Made by a program: the position numbers and the translations under genes. Shown piece after piece: positions 1 to 8,486 of a DNA stretch of 64,000 nt. Where the stretch lies: contig JAKATG010000031.1 of assembly GCA_021828105.1 (NCBI GenBank), positions 6,683-70,682 of the forward strand, read 5' to 3'. The notes under the pieces are model-generated. The model was not told the origin of the DNA and made no database searches. It saw only the letters and a list, made by a program, of their open reading frames with translations. The stretch is from Taklimakanibacter sp021828105. Its GTDB lineage: Bacteria > Pseudomonadota > Alphaproteobacteria > Rhizobiales > Aestuariivirgaceae. The first letter of the stretch is position 1. The number at the start of each line of letters is the position of its first letter.

Positions 1-1
1 G

Positions 2-532
2 GAAGCCATCGACGGCCTGCCGCCGCAGCAGATCGTCGCGCGCGGACTGATTCACGTCGCACAGGCGAACCGCTTGTTCCCCGACATGCAGATCATGGAG
101 ATCCTGGAGCTCGCCGCCTTCACGCCCCGCGCGCAGGCCGACCGCAAGGCCAATCTCGATTATGTGCTGGGCCTTTTTCCGCGGCTCGCCGAGCGGCGGC
201 GTCAGCAATGCAAGACGCTGTCCGGCGGCGAGCGGCAGATGCTGTCGATCGGCGTCGGCCTGATGTGCGCGCCGCGCATGCTGATGCTCGACGAGCCGAC
301 GCTCGGCCTGTCGCCCAAGCTCAAGGACGAGCTTGCCGAAGCCATCGCGGAAATCTCCGGGCGCGGCATCCCGCTGCTGCTGGTCGAGCAGGACATCGCC
401 TTCATCCTGTCGCTGGTCGAGCGCATGTATCTCGTCGATCACGGCGAGATCAGCCGCGAGATCCGCCGCGGCGGCGAGGTCGACCATCAGGAGATCATGA
501 ACATGTATTTTGGCGCGGACGGTGCCCGATGA
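2..532 (+). CDS. livF: Branched-chain amino acid ABC transporter ATP-binding protein LivF (5' end outside window)
   Basis: This is the carboxy-terminal 176 residues of an ABC ATPase; the reading frame is open from base 2, so the start lies before the window. The visible part has the ABC signature LSGGERQML, Walker B with the MLMLDEPTLGLSP sequence, and a VEQD segment in place of the usual histidine loop, as is normal in LivF proteins. The early stretch ARGLIHVAQANRLFPDM matches the LivF subfamily. It energises import of branched-chain amino acids or related amides. Its TGA overlaps the ATG of livH (ATGA), which indicates translational coupling. livG and the binding-protein gene are probably upstream. 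Confidence 0.95.
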   Translation, partial: EAIDGLPPQQIVARGLIHVAQANRLFPDMQIMEILELAAFTPRAQADRKANLDYVLGLFPRLAERRRQQCKTLSGGERQMLSIGVGLMCAPRMLMLDEPTLGLSPKLKDELAEAIAEISGRGIPLLLVEQDIAFILSLVERMYLVDHGEISREIRRGGEVDHQEIMNMYFGADGAR

Positions 533-1410
533 CCGCCGACACGATCAGCGCTATCCTGGTGAGCGGCATCGTGCTCGGCTCCATCTACGCGCTGATGGCG
601 AGCGGGCTCTCGCTGGTGTGGACCACGCTCGGCATCTTCAATTTCGCCCATGGGGCGCTGATGACGCTCGCCGCCTATGTCGCCTGGACTGTATCGGACG
701 GGGCGGGTCTCGGCTGGGGCCTGTCCGCCGGCATCGCCGTTTCGATCGCGGCGCTCGTCGGCGCCGGCATCCTGATGGAGCGGCTCGTGGTGCGACCCTT
801 CTACGATCATCGCGACATCCTGCTCATCACCGTGATGACCACGCTCGCCGCGACGATCTTCCTGGAGAAGGGCATCCAGCTCCTGTGGGGGGCGAGGCTC
901 AAGCAGCTCGCCCCGATCTGGCCCGGCAAGGTCGAGCTCTTCCGCACCGCGATCTCAGGGCAAGAGATGCTGATCATCATCGTGGCGCCCGTACTCCTCG
1001 GCGCGCTGGCGTTCTTCCTGCGCACCACAAGGATCGGCCGCGGCATCAGGGCCGTCGGCCAGAATCCGGACGCCGCAAGGCTGATCGGCATCGATGTGTC
1101 GCGCCTGTTCACCATCACCTTCGCGATGTCGGCCGTCCTCGCCGGATTGACCGGGATCCTGCTCGGCTCCGTCCGCCTGGTGACGCCGGAATTCGGCGCG
1201 GAGCCCCTGGTCAAGGCCCTGATCATCGTGATCTTCGGCGGGCTCGGCTCGCTCACCGGCACCATCCTTGCGGCCTATCTGATGGGGCTCGTCGAGGCGG
1301 CTTTGACCTTCTTCATCGGCATCTATTGGGCGCCCTCGATGATCTTCCTCCTGCTCATCATCGTCCTGCTGCTCAGGCCGCAGGGATTGCTCGGCAAGGT
1401 GGTGCGCTGA
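529..1410 (+). CDS. livH: Branched-chain amino acid ABC transporter permease LivH
   Basis: A 293-residue integral membrane protein of the LivH family, which forms one half of the inner-membrane channel with LivM. The early LGSIYALMASGLSLVWTTLG and IFNFAHGALM segments are the family signature. About eight hydrophobic helices follow, and the family loop GRGIRAVGQNPDAARLIGID is present near the middle. The ATG at 529 is chosen because it overlaps the livF stop by four bases; the frame stays open further upstream only as a shadow of livF. Its TGA in turn overlaps the livM ATG. Confidence 0.95.
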   Translation: MTADTISAILVSGIVLGSIYALMASGLSLVWTTLGIFNFAHGALMTLAAYVAWTVSDGAGLGWGLSAGIAVSIAALVGAGILMERLVVRPFYDHRDILLITVMTTLAATIFLEKGIQLLWGARLKQLAPIWPGKVELFRTAISGQEMLIIIVAPVLLGALAFFLRTTRIGRGIRAVGQNPDAARLIGIDVSRLFTITFAMSAVLAGLTGILLGSVRLVTPEFGAEPLVKALIIVIFGGLGSLTGTILAAYLMGLVEAALTFFIGIYWAPSMIFLLLIIVLLLRPQGLLGKVVR

Positions 1411-2390
1411 TGGCCGGCCATGCACGGACCTTCATGCTGGGAGCCCTCATCGTCGCCGGGCTCCTGGTGCCGTTCTTCGTCGCGGACACCTATATCCGCC
1501 ATTTGTTCATCGTCGCTTTCATCTACGGCATCGTCGCGGCGAGCTGGGACCTGAGCCTCGGCTATGCCGGCATATTCAATTTCGGCCATATCGCCTTCTT
1601 CGGCATCGGCGTCTATGTCACGGGGCTCGCGGCGAAGCTCATCGGCATAGACCCCTGGCTCGCCATGCTGATCGGCGGTCTTGCGGCCTCGGCCGCGGCG
1701 GTGCTCGTCGCGCTGCCCGTCGTGCGGCTGCAGGGCGTCTATGTGGTGCTGGTCACCTTCGCTTTCAGCCAGCTCGTGCTGCAACTCGTCATCAGCCAGT
1801 CGGCGGTGACCGGCGGAACGCAGGGCATGGTGCGGGTGCCGACGATCGAGCTCTTCGGCCACAATTTCCTGCGCGACTATAAATTCGGCTACTACTATGT
1901 CGCCTTCGCCTTGCTGATCGCGAGCGCCGCATGCCTGCGCCGACTGGCGCATTCCGATTTCGGTCTGTCGATCCAGGCGCTTAGGGACAACGAGGACTAT
2001 GGCGTATCGCGCGGGATCTCGGTCGGCCTGCAGCGATTAAAGGTTCTCGTCGCCAGCGCCTTTTTCGCCGGCCTCGCCGGCGGCTTCTATGTCATCTATC
2101 TGCGTGTCGCGTCACCCGAGGTCTTCGACTTCTCGGTTGTCTCGCTGGTCCTCAGCATGGTCTTGATCGGCGGGACCGCCAGCATCTATGGCCCGATCTT
2201 CGCCGCCCTCGGCCTGACCTTCGTGTCCGAAGGGCTCGCCAATGTGGAAGGGCTGGCGGAAGGACGCTTCATCCTGGTGGCGGTCGCCATGGTGGCCGTC
2301 CTCTTGTTCCTGCCCAAGGGGCTCGCCTCGCTGCTCCCGGTTCTCCACCGTCTTTACGGCCGCGTCGCTAGCGCATGCCGGCAACAGTGA
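1410..2390 (+). CDS. livM: Branched-chain amino acid ABC transporter permease LivM
   Basis: A 326-residue LivM-type permease, partner of LivH in the membrane. It carries the family hallmark LSLGYAGIFNFGHIAFFGIG near residues 50-70 and the cytoplasmic coupling loop with ALRDNEDYGVSRGISV around residue 195. The ATG at 1410 shares a base with the livH stop, so the three genes are translationally linked. The gene order F-H-M differs from the common H-M-G-F order. The last 23 bases lie under the convergent methyltransferase gene, so the two transcription units run into each other. Confidence 0.95.
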   Translation: MAGHARTFMLGALIVAGLLVPFFVADTYIRHLFIVAFIYGIVAASWDLSLGYAGIFNFGHIAFFGIGVYVTGLAAKLIGIDPWLAMLIGGLAASAAAVLVALPVVRLQGVYVVLVTFAFSQLVLQLVISQSAVTGGTQGMVRVPTIELFGHNFLRDYKFGYYYVAFALLIASAACLRRLAHSDFGLSIQALRDNEDYGVSRGISVGLQRLKVLVASAFFAGLAGGFYVIYLRVASPEVFDFSVVSLVLSMVLIGGTASIYGPIFAALGLTFVSEGLANVEGLAEGRFILVAVAMVAVLLFLPKGLASLLPVLHRLYGRVASACRQQ

Positions 2391-3186
2391 CGAATTCACC
2401 AGGGATGAGGTAGCGGCCATCGGCGGCACGATGGTCCTGTACCGAGGCGAGGAACTCGTTCTCCACTTCCGCCAGCACTTGAGGCGTGAAGCGCTTGACC
2501 GCCAGCGCCACCGGTCCGCCGATGAGCATCGCGGTCAGCAGCGCTTTCTCGTCGCGGAATTCGAGCTCCTCCTGCTGGCAGTGCGCGCGTACGCCGTTCA
2601 GCCCCGCCGCGGCGAAATCGCGGGCGAGGTTGCCGGCGGTGCCGGGTCCGAAGAACATCGGGCAGACTTCCGAGGCGACGCGGGCATCGACAATGGGGAA
2701 GATCTCGGCCCAGCCGCAATTCCGGCGCTCGCCCCAGACGGTTGCGACCACGCGGCCGCCTGGCCTGACGGCGCGCCGCATCGATGCCACCGCCGCCGGC
2801 GGATCGGGGACATACATGATGCCGAGCGCGCAGAGGGCCGCATCGAAATGCTCCGCTTCGACGGCGAGATCATCGGCGCTCATGCGCGCCGTCGTTACCC
2901 AGGCAAGGCCTTCGGCGTCGCATCGGCGCCGCGTCAGGTCCACCATGTTCTGCGACAGATCGGTGGCGACGACCTCACCGTAGGGACCGACGGCGCCGGC
3001 GATCATGCTGGTGACAAGCCCGCTTCCGCAAGCCGCCTCCACCACGCGTTCGCCCGGCTTGAGCGATGCAAATTCAAGAAGCGCCCGCTGGGCGGGGAGG
3101 AGCGGAACTCGCCAGCCGTCCTCATAGAACGCCGACGCGGCGTCCCAGCCATAACGCTGAACCCGGTTCTGGAGCTTCGGATCCAA
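2368..3186 (-). CDS. Class I SAM-dependent methyltransferase
   Basis: A soluble protein of about 272 residues with a Rossmann-type methyltransferase fold. Motif I is EAACGSG at residues 50-56, followed by an acidic SAM-ribose position in VVATDLSQNMV and by ALCALGIMYVPDP as motif II. The start is uncertain: the frame is open to a TTG at 3246, but I prefer the TTG at 3186. It has AGGCGG about nine bases upstream and puts the protein start just before QNRVQRYGWD, where related proteins begin. The gene follows the OsmC gene closely and probably shares its transcript. The substrate is unknown; ubiquinone/menaquinone-type and small-molecule enzymes look alike at this level. Confidence 0.8.
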   Translation of the reverse strand: MDPKLQNRVQRYGWDAASAFYEDGWRVPLLPAQRALLEFASLKPGERVVEAACGSGLVTSMIAGAVGPYGEVVATDLSQNMVDLTRRRCDAEGLAWVTTARMSADDLAVEAEHFDAALCALGIMYVPDPPAAVASMRRAVRPGGRVVATVWGERRNCGWAEIFPIVDARVASEVCPMFFGPGTAGNLARDFAAAGLNGVRAHCQQEELEFRDEKALLTAMLIGGPVALAVKRFTPQVLAEVENEFLASVQDHRAADGRYLIPGEFVTVAGMR

Positions 3187-3190
3187 GGTC

Positions 3191-3703
3191 TTATCCGCCT
3201 GCCGCCACAACGCGGGCGGTGACGTTCTGGGCGTCCCGCAAGGCAAGAAAATAGGGGTCAGCCCCCAAGGCGCGATCGATCATGGCGGTTACGGTCTCCC
3301 ACGGCCCCGAACTGCGGACCGAGATGATGAAGCGTGTCGCGAGCGGTGCGGCCGTGTTGCTGCCGACACCGAGCATGGCGCCGTCGTCGAAATCCATTTC
3401 GACGTCGACATCGATCGCATCGATTGCCACCGCCTCACGGGTCGCGGCAAGCTTGATGCCGATGGCCACGCAGCCGGCCAATCCGGCGCGGATGAAGAAA
3501 CCAGGTGTCGGACCTTTCTCATCGCCGCCGAGGACCTTGCCCATGTCCATGACGGCCTCATGCTTCCCTTGGCGAAAGGCGCAGGTCAGACCATCCTCAA
3601 TTCTCGCGCTGCCCTTGATCGTGCTCAAGGCCGCCTGTGGTTTCTGCTGAAAGACGGTGATGACGCGCTCCTGCGCGGCGCGAATTTCGGCATTCCTGTC
3701 CAT
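3191..3703 (-). CDS. OsmC family protein
   Basis: A 170-residue OsmC/Ohr-superfamily protein. The first conserved cysteine is present in RAGLAGCVAIGIKLAA (Cys78), but the second cysteine usual in the peroxidase subfamilies is not; the corresponding helix reads ALGADPYFLAL. A classical two-cysteine hydroperoxidase cycle is therefore doubtful. The ATG at 3703 is chosen over a GTG at 3745 because GGGAGA lies nine bases before it. The stop codon is five bases from the preferred start of the methyltransferase, so the two are probably co-transcribed. Confidence 0.85.
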   Translation of the reverse strand: MDRNAEIRAAQERVITVFQQKPQAALSTIKGSARIEDGLTCAFRQGKHEAVMDMGKVLGGDEKGPTPGFFIRAGLAGCVAIGIKLAATREAVAIDAIDVDVEMDFDDGAMLGVGSNTAAPLATRFIISVRSSGPWETVTAMIDRALGADPYFLALRDAQNVTARVVAAGG

Positions 3704-3817
3704 GTCTTCATCTCTCCCTGGCGATGGCGGCCTATAGCACGGCACTTCGCTGCGGCACCACCGGAGATATGCGGTCCGCAGAGCAAAGCTCGTTGGATTA
3801 TGCGGAAAACTGCGAAA

Positions 3818-5041
3818 TCAATTCGGATTTGTTAGCCGTTTGCCACGGCCGCTCTCGGCCCACTCGGTCACCAGAAACGCGGCCAGGGCCAGGCCGGCAA
3901 AGCCTGCGAAAAGCGGGGTCACTGAGCCGTCATAGAGCCGCCCGATCGATGTGCCGGTAGAGACGGCGACGAGGGTCGAAGCCGATGCGATGATCGCCGC
4001 GGCGACGCCCGCGATATGGCCCATGGGCTCCATGGCGAGCGCGTTGTAGTTGCTGAACAGCATGCCGTTGAAGAAGAACAGCGCCGTCATGAAGCCCATG
4101 AACAGCCACAGGGGCGGATGGCCGTGGAGCAGGATGGTGGTCAGCAGAAATGCTGCGGCCAAGATGCAGACTGACCGCAACGCCCATTTGGACAGATTGC
4201 GCATGCCGAAGCGTACGACAAGCCGCCCGTTGATGACCGATGCGACGCCGATGCCGGCGGCCAGCAGGCCGAAATAGACAGAGAACATTTTGCCGGTGCC
4301 ATATTGTTCCTGGAAGATCTGCTGCGCGGTGCCGAGATAGCTGATCACCGCGCCGAAGACGAAACCCGTCGCCACCGAATAGCCGAGCGTGACACGGTTG
4401 GTGATCGCCTCCCTGGCGGAACGCAGGATGCGGCCGATGGACAAGGGCACGCGATCGGATGGCGCCAGCGTTTCCGGCCGGCGCCTTGCCAGCCAGAGGA
4501 AATCGATCATGCCGGCGACCGCCAGTCCATAGAAGATGGCGCGCCAGTCGGCGATGAGCAGGATGAGCTGACCGATCGAAGGCGCGAGCACCGGCACCAG
4601 GATCAGCACCGCCATCACGAAGGACATGATCCGCGCCATGGGGGAGCCGGCATAGAGATCGCGCACCATGGCGGTGCCGACGATGCGGGGGCCGGCGGCG
4701 CCGAAACCCTGGAGCGCGCGGCCGGCGAGCATCATGGGAAAGTCGGTCGCGAAAGCGCAGATGAGCCCGCCGACGATGAAGCAGCCGATGCCGGCATACA
4801 TTGCGGGCTTGCGCCCGGTGCTGTCGGAGATCGGGCCGTAGATGAACTGTCCGACCGAGAGGCCGGCAAAGAAGGCGGCGAGGACCAGTTGGCGGTCATT
4901 GGGGTCGCGCACGCTGAGATCGGCGGCGATGTCGCCCAGCGCCGGCAGCATCCCGTCGATCGACATGGCGATCAGCGAGAAGGTGAGCGCCATGAGCGCG
5001 ATGAACTCGGCGCTGGTGCGGGCGGGGCTCGATGTCGACAT
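3818..5041 (-). CDS. Bcr/CflA-type multidrug efflux MFS transporter (copy A)
   Basis: A 407-residue major facilitator protein with about 12 membrane helices. The motif A loop is GPISDSTGRKPAMYAG between helices 2 and 3, and the drug:H+ antiporter-1 pattern GFGAAGPRIVGTAMVRDLYA is that of the Bcr/CflA subfamily. Such proteins export drugs or small metabolites in exchange for protons. Its start lies 12 bases after the stop of a close paralogue at 5054-6277, so the pair is a tandem duplication in one transcription unit. Nothing in the sequence shows the substrate. Confidence 0.9.
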   Translation of the reverse strand: MSTSSPARTSAEFIALMALTFSLIAMSIDGMLPALGDIAADLSVRDPNDRQLVLAAFFAGLSVGQFIYGPISDSTGRKPAMYAGIGCFIVGGLICAFATDFPMMLAGRALQGFGAAGPRIVGTAMVRDLYAGSPMARIMSFVMAVLILVPVLAPSIGQLILLIADWRAIFYGLAVAGMIDFLWLARRRPETLAPSDRVPLSIGRILRSAREAITNRVTLGYSVATGFVFGAVISYLGTAQQIFQEQYGTGKMFSVYFGLLAAGIGVASVINGRLVVRFGMRNLSKWALRSVCILAAAFLLTTILLHGHPPLWLFMGFMTALFFFNGMLFSNYNALAMEPMGHIAGVAAAIIASASTLVAVSTGTSIGRLYDGSVTPLFAGFAGLALAAFLVTEWAESGRGKRLTNPN

Positions 5042-5053
5042 GATGAGATTCTG

Positions 5054-6277
5054 TCAGCTCGGCGTGATGATCCGCGCGGCGCGCCCGCGTTCCGCCCATT
5101 CGGTGACGAGGAGGGCGAGCGTTTCCATGACGGCGAAGCCGGCGACGAGCGGGATGACGGTGCCGTCGTAGAGCTGTCCGATCGGCGTGCCGCTCCCGAC
5201 CGCGACGAGGCTCGACAGCGATCCTATTACCGCCGCGGCGACGCCCGCTATATGGCCCATCGGCTCCATGGCCAGCGCGTTGTAGTTGCCGAACAGGAGG
5301 CCGTTGAAGAAGAACAGCATCATCATGAAGGCGACAAAAGCCCAGAGCGGCGGGTGGCCGCCGAGCAGCCACGCGACGAGAAGAAAGGCGAGCGACAGTA
5401 TGCAGGCGGACCGCAACGCCCATTTGGACAGGTTGCGCATGCCATAGCGCATCACCAGCTTGGCATTGACGATGGAAGCGAGGCCGATGCCGGCGGCGAG
5501 CAAGCCGAAATAGAGGGCGAAGAGCTTGCCGGTGCCATATTGCTCCTGGAAGATCTGCTGCGAGGTGCCGAGATAGCTGATGAAGGAGCCGAAGACGCAG
5601 CCGGTGGCCAAAGTATAGCCGAGCGTGACCCGGTTGGTGACCGCCTCGCGGGCGGACCGCATGATGTGCCCGATCGACAGGGGAACCCGGTCCTTGGGCA
5701 GGAGCGTCTCGGGCTGGCGGGTCCACAGCCACAGGAAGTCGATGGCCCCGATGACGACCAGTCCATAGAAGATGGAGCGCCAGTCGGCGACGAGCAGCAT
5801 GAGCTGCCCGATCGAGGGCGCCAGGATGGGCACCAGGATGAACACCGCCATCACGAAGGACATGATCCTGGCCATGGCGCGGCCGGCATAGAGGTCGCGC
5901 ACCATGGCCATGGCGACGATGCGCGGACCGGCCGCGCCAAAACCCTGCAACACCCGGCCGAGCACCATGGTGGTGAAATCTTGGGTGAGGGCGCAGATCA
6001 GCCCGCCCAGGAGGAAGCAGCCGATGCCGGCATACATCGCGGGCTTGCGCCCGGTGCTGTCGGAGATCGGGCCATAGATGAGCTGGCCCAGCGTCAGGCC
6101 GGCGAAGAAGGCGGTGAGCACGAGCTGACGGTCGTTCGGGCCGCGGGCGCCGAGATCGGCCGCAATGTCGGCCAGCGCCGGCAACATCGAATCGATCGAC
6201 ATTGCAATCAGCGAGAATGTGAGTGCGACAAGCGCGATGAATTCCGCGCTGGAGCGGGTGGTTCCGGAGGCTGACAT
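5054..6277 (-). CDS. Bcr/CflA-type multidrug efflux MFS transporter (copy B)
   Basis: A 407-residue paralogue of the next gene downstream, aligning along its whole length: both have SSAEFIALVALTFSLIAMSI-like starts, the loop GPISDSTGRKPAMYAGIG, and the terminal MGHIAGVAAA segment before helix 11. The ATG at 6277 gives the same length as copy A; the frame continues upstream to 6343 but that extension has no homology to copy A. Long nucleotide stretches are also nearly the same between copies, so the duplication is probably not ancient. It is expected to be an inner-membrane proton-coupled exporter. Confidence 0.9.
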   Translation of the reverse strand: MSASGTTRSSAEFIALVALTFSLIAMSIDSMLPALADIAADLGARGPNDRQLVLTAFFAGLTLGQLIYGPISDSTGRKPAMYAGIGCFLLGGLICALTQDFTTMVLGRVLQGFGAAGPRIVAMAMVRDLYAGRAMARIMSFVMAVFILVPILAPSIGQLMLLVADWRSIFYGLVVIGAIDFLWLWTRQPETLLPKDRVPLSIGHIMRSAREAVTNRVTLGYTLATGCVFGSFISYLGTSQQIFQEQYGTGKLFALYFGLLAAGIGLASIVNAKLVMRYGMRNLSKWALRSACILSLAFLLVAWLLGGHPPLWAFVAFMMMLFFFNGLLFGNYNALAMEPMGHIAGVAAAVIGSLSSLVAVGSGTPIGQLYDGTVIPLVAGFAVMETLALLVTEWAERGRAARIITPS

Positions 6278-6358
6278 GGGGGACTTTCGCGACTGGCGCG
6301 GACAATAGCGGGCAGCCGACCGCCTGTCACCCCTGGCATCCATGCGTCTGGCGCAACC

Positions 6359-7156
6359 TCAGGTGACGAAATTCAGCATCCGCAGGATGTCGAGATAGTT
6401 CGCCGTTTCATAGCGGATGGTGCGATCGCCCGCATGGCCGGCACCCGGATACCACGACATGCGGTAGGCCAGGACCGGATTGGCATAGGTGACTTCGAGG
6501 ACGAAGCGCTCCGGCAAGGCGATGAGGCTCTTGCCGGGATCGGCCTTGAGAGCCGCTTCGGCGCCCTGGCGGATGGCGGCGATGGCGGCCTTGGCCGTCA
6601 TGGTGACGGTCGACTGGCCGACGCCGCGCTTGACGCCGCAGCGCCCGATATGGGCATTGGTCGATTCCACTTCCGCCATCAGGCCCTCGTCGCCGGTGAC
6701 GAAAACCGTCGGCACGCCGAGCATGCTGCCGGCCAGCGCATGGATGTAGAATTCCGATGCGATCCGGTCATTGAGGCGGATGAGATGCGGCTTGAGGGAG
6801 AGCGTGTGGGCAAGCGCATTGGCTTCCGAACCCGCCGCCGCGTGATAGCCGATCATCATCACCGCATCGAAGCTCTTGTCGAGCTCCTGCACCATGCAGA
6901 GCGGATGGCCGGCCCAGGAGCGGATCAGCCGGATCTCCGAAGGCAGCATCGACGTGATGAGGTTGCGGCCCGAATCATGCGCATCCTTGACCCAGATCTC
7001 CTTCGCCCCCGCGGCCTGCGCCCCCTCGATGGCGGCGATCGCCTCGCGCGTCATCTGCTCGCGGAATTCTGGATAATCGCGATGCGTCTTCTCGGCCTCG
7101 TCCCAATGGGTGATGCCGGCCACGCCCTCGATATCGACACTGATGTAGACTTTCAT
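6359..7156 (-). CDS. dppA: M55 family D-aminopeptidase (DppA-like)
   Basis: A 265-residue peptidase of the M55 family, which cleaves peptides with amino-terminal D-residues and uses zinc. The expected ligands are visible: D8 and E10 in the opening MKVYISVDIEG, H60 in KDAHDSG, H105 in GYHAAAGS and E135 in RIASEFYIH. The ATG at 7156 places D8/E10 at the numbering known for Bacillus DppA. The upstream extension to 7246 lies under the divergent P450 gene and is unlikely to be translated. The 28-base gap to the P450 start must hold both promoters or their translation signals. Confidence 0.92.
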   Translation of the reverse strand: MKVYISVDIEGVAGITHWDEAEKTHRDYPEFREQMTREAIAAIEGAQAAGAKEIWVKDAHDSGRNLITSMLPSEIRLIRSWAGHPLCMVQELDKSFDAVMMIGYHAAAGSEANALAHTLSLKPHLIRLNDRIASEFYIHALAGSMLGVPTVFVTGDEGLMAEVESTNAHIGRCGVKRGVGQSTVTMTAKAAIAAIRQGAEAALKADPGKSLIALPERFVLEVTYANPVLAYRMSWYPGAGHAGDRTIRYETANYLDILRMLNFVT

Positions 7157-7184
7157 GCTAAGCCCCTGGCAGGATTGCAGACAT

Positions 7185-8393
7185 ATGAAGATCGACAGGA
7201 CCAGCCGAAGCGTCAGCCTCGATCCGCGCGATCCGGGTTTCGTCAACGATCCCTATCCCGCCTATCATGAATTGCGCAAGACGGTGCCGGTATTCAAATG
7301 GGAACAATATGGCTATTGGTGCTTCGCGCGCCATGAGGACGTGGCAGCGCTTCTGCGCGATCGCCGTTTCGGCCGCCAGATCCTGCATGTGATGTCGCGC
7401 GAGGAGCTGGGCTGGGCCGAGACGCCGCCTAATCTCAAGCCCTTCTACGATTTCGAACAACATTCGCTGCTCGAGACCGAGCCGCCGGTCCACACCAGGC
7501 TGCGCGGGCTCGTCAATCGCGCCTTCCTGTCGCGTACCGTCGAGAGGTTGCGCCCGCGCATCGCGCAATTGGCGCATGAGTTGATCGACGGATTTGCGGA
7601 CAAGCGCGAAACGGATCTCCTGGAAAGCTTCGCGACGCCGATCCCGATCTTCATCATCGCCGAGCTCCTGGGGGTGCCGACCGGGGAGGGATCCCGACTC
7701 CTCCAATGGTCGCATGACATGGTGGCGATGTATCAGGCGCGACGCGATACCGAGATCGAGCGCAAGGCGGTTGCGGCTACCGTCGCCTTCAGCGATTTCA
7801 TGCGCGGGCTTGTGCGGGAGAGGCGCGCAAGCCCCGGCGATGATCTCCTGTCGCAGCTTATCGCCACCGAGATGCAGGGCAATTCGCTCAGCGAAGATGA
7901 GCTCATCACCACGGCGATCCTGCTCCTCAATGCCGGCCATGAAGCGACCGTCCATGCCATTGGTAATGGCGTCAAGGCGCTCATCGAAACGGGGCAGGCC
8001 GGCGCTCGGCTGGGCGAGGGCCATTTCGAGGAACTGCTGCGCTACGACGCTCCCTTGCATCTCTTTACCCGCTATGCGCTGGAGGACGTCAATTATGGTG
8101 GGCTCAAGCTACGGAAGGGCGAGACGGTGGGGCTGCTGCTCGGCGCCGCCAATCGCGACCCCGAGCGCTTCGCGGAGCCCGACATATTCGATCCTGAGCG
8201 CACGCCCAATCCGCATGTGAGCTTCGGCGCCGGCATCCATTTCTGCGTCGGGGCGCCCCTGGCGCGGCTGGAACTCAATGTCGCTTTGCCGATCCTGTTC
8301 GAGCGCCTGCCGGGGCTGAAACTCGCGGGGCCTCCCCGCTACCGCGACGCCTACCACTTCCATGGCTTGGAAAGCCTGAACACCATCTGGTGA
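7185..8393 (+). CDS. Cytochrome P450
   Basis: A 402-residue soluble bacterial P450. The I-helix oxygen-binding segment reads LLNAGHEATVHAIGN, the ExxR pair is E283-R286 in EELLRYD, and the heme loop is FGAGIHFCVGAPLARLEL with the thiolate ligand Cys354. The ATG at 7185 has AGGA upstream; the earlier in-frame start would overlap the divergent dppA gene. No ferredoxin or ferredoxin reductase gene lies beside it, so electrons must come from proteins encoded elsewhere. The next gene downstream is an MttB-family methyltransferase, which may hint at turnover of a methylated amine, but the substrate cannot be read from the sequence. Confidence 0.95.
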   Translation: MKIDRTSRSVSLDPRDPGFVNDPYPAYHELRKTVPVFKWEQYGYWCFARHEDVAALLRDRRFGRQILHVMSREELGWAETPPNLKPFYDFEQHSLLETEPPVHTRLRGLVNRAFLSRTVERLRPRIAQLAHELIDGFADKRETDLLESFATPIPIFIIAELLGVPTGEGSRLLQWSHDMVAMYQARRDTEIERKAVAATVAFSDFMRGLVRERRASPGDDLLSQLIATEMQGNSLSEDELITTAILLLNAGHEATVHAIGNGVKALIETGQAGARLGEGHFEELLRYDAPLHLFTRYALEDVNYGGLKLRKGETVGLLLGAANRDPERFAEPDIFDPERTPNPHVSFGAGIHFCVGAPLARLELNVALPILFERLPGLKLAGPPRYRDAYHFHGLESLNTIW

Positions 8394-8400
8394 CAAGTCG

Positions 8401-8425
8401 TTTCCGCGCCATGCCAGGGCGGAAA
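8401..8425 (+). terminator. Weak stem-loop after the P450 gene
   Basis: TTTCCGC and GCGGAAA form a 7-bp stem eight bases after the P450 stop, with an 11-base loop. No U-run follows, so termination here is only possible, not shown. Confidence 0.3.
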
Positions 8426-8486
8426 TGCGCCGTCTCCCGACCCCTGTTGAGCGTATCACCCGGTGAGGTGAGGTAAATTCAACGGT

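Noticed and set aside
2242..3222. A 326-codon plus-strand frame over the methyltransferase gene
   Set aside because: It begins inside livM in another frame and runs antisense to a clear SAM methyltransferase.
4304..6274. A 656-codon plus-strand frame opposite the two MFS genes
   Set aside because: It is antisense to both exporters, rich in Arg, Asp, Glu, Gly and His as expected for a shadow frame in GC-rich DNA, and has no start signal or family match.
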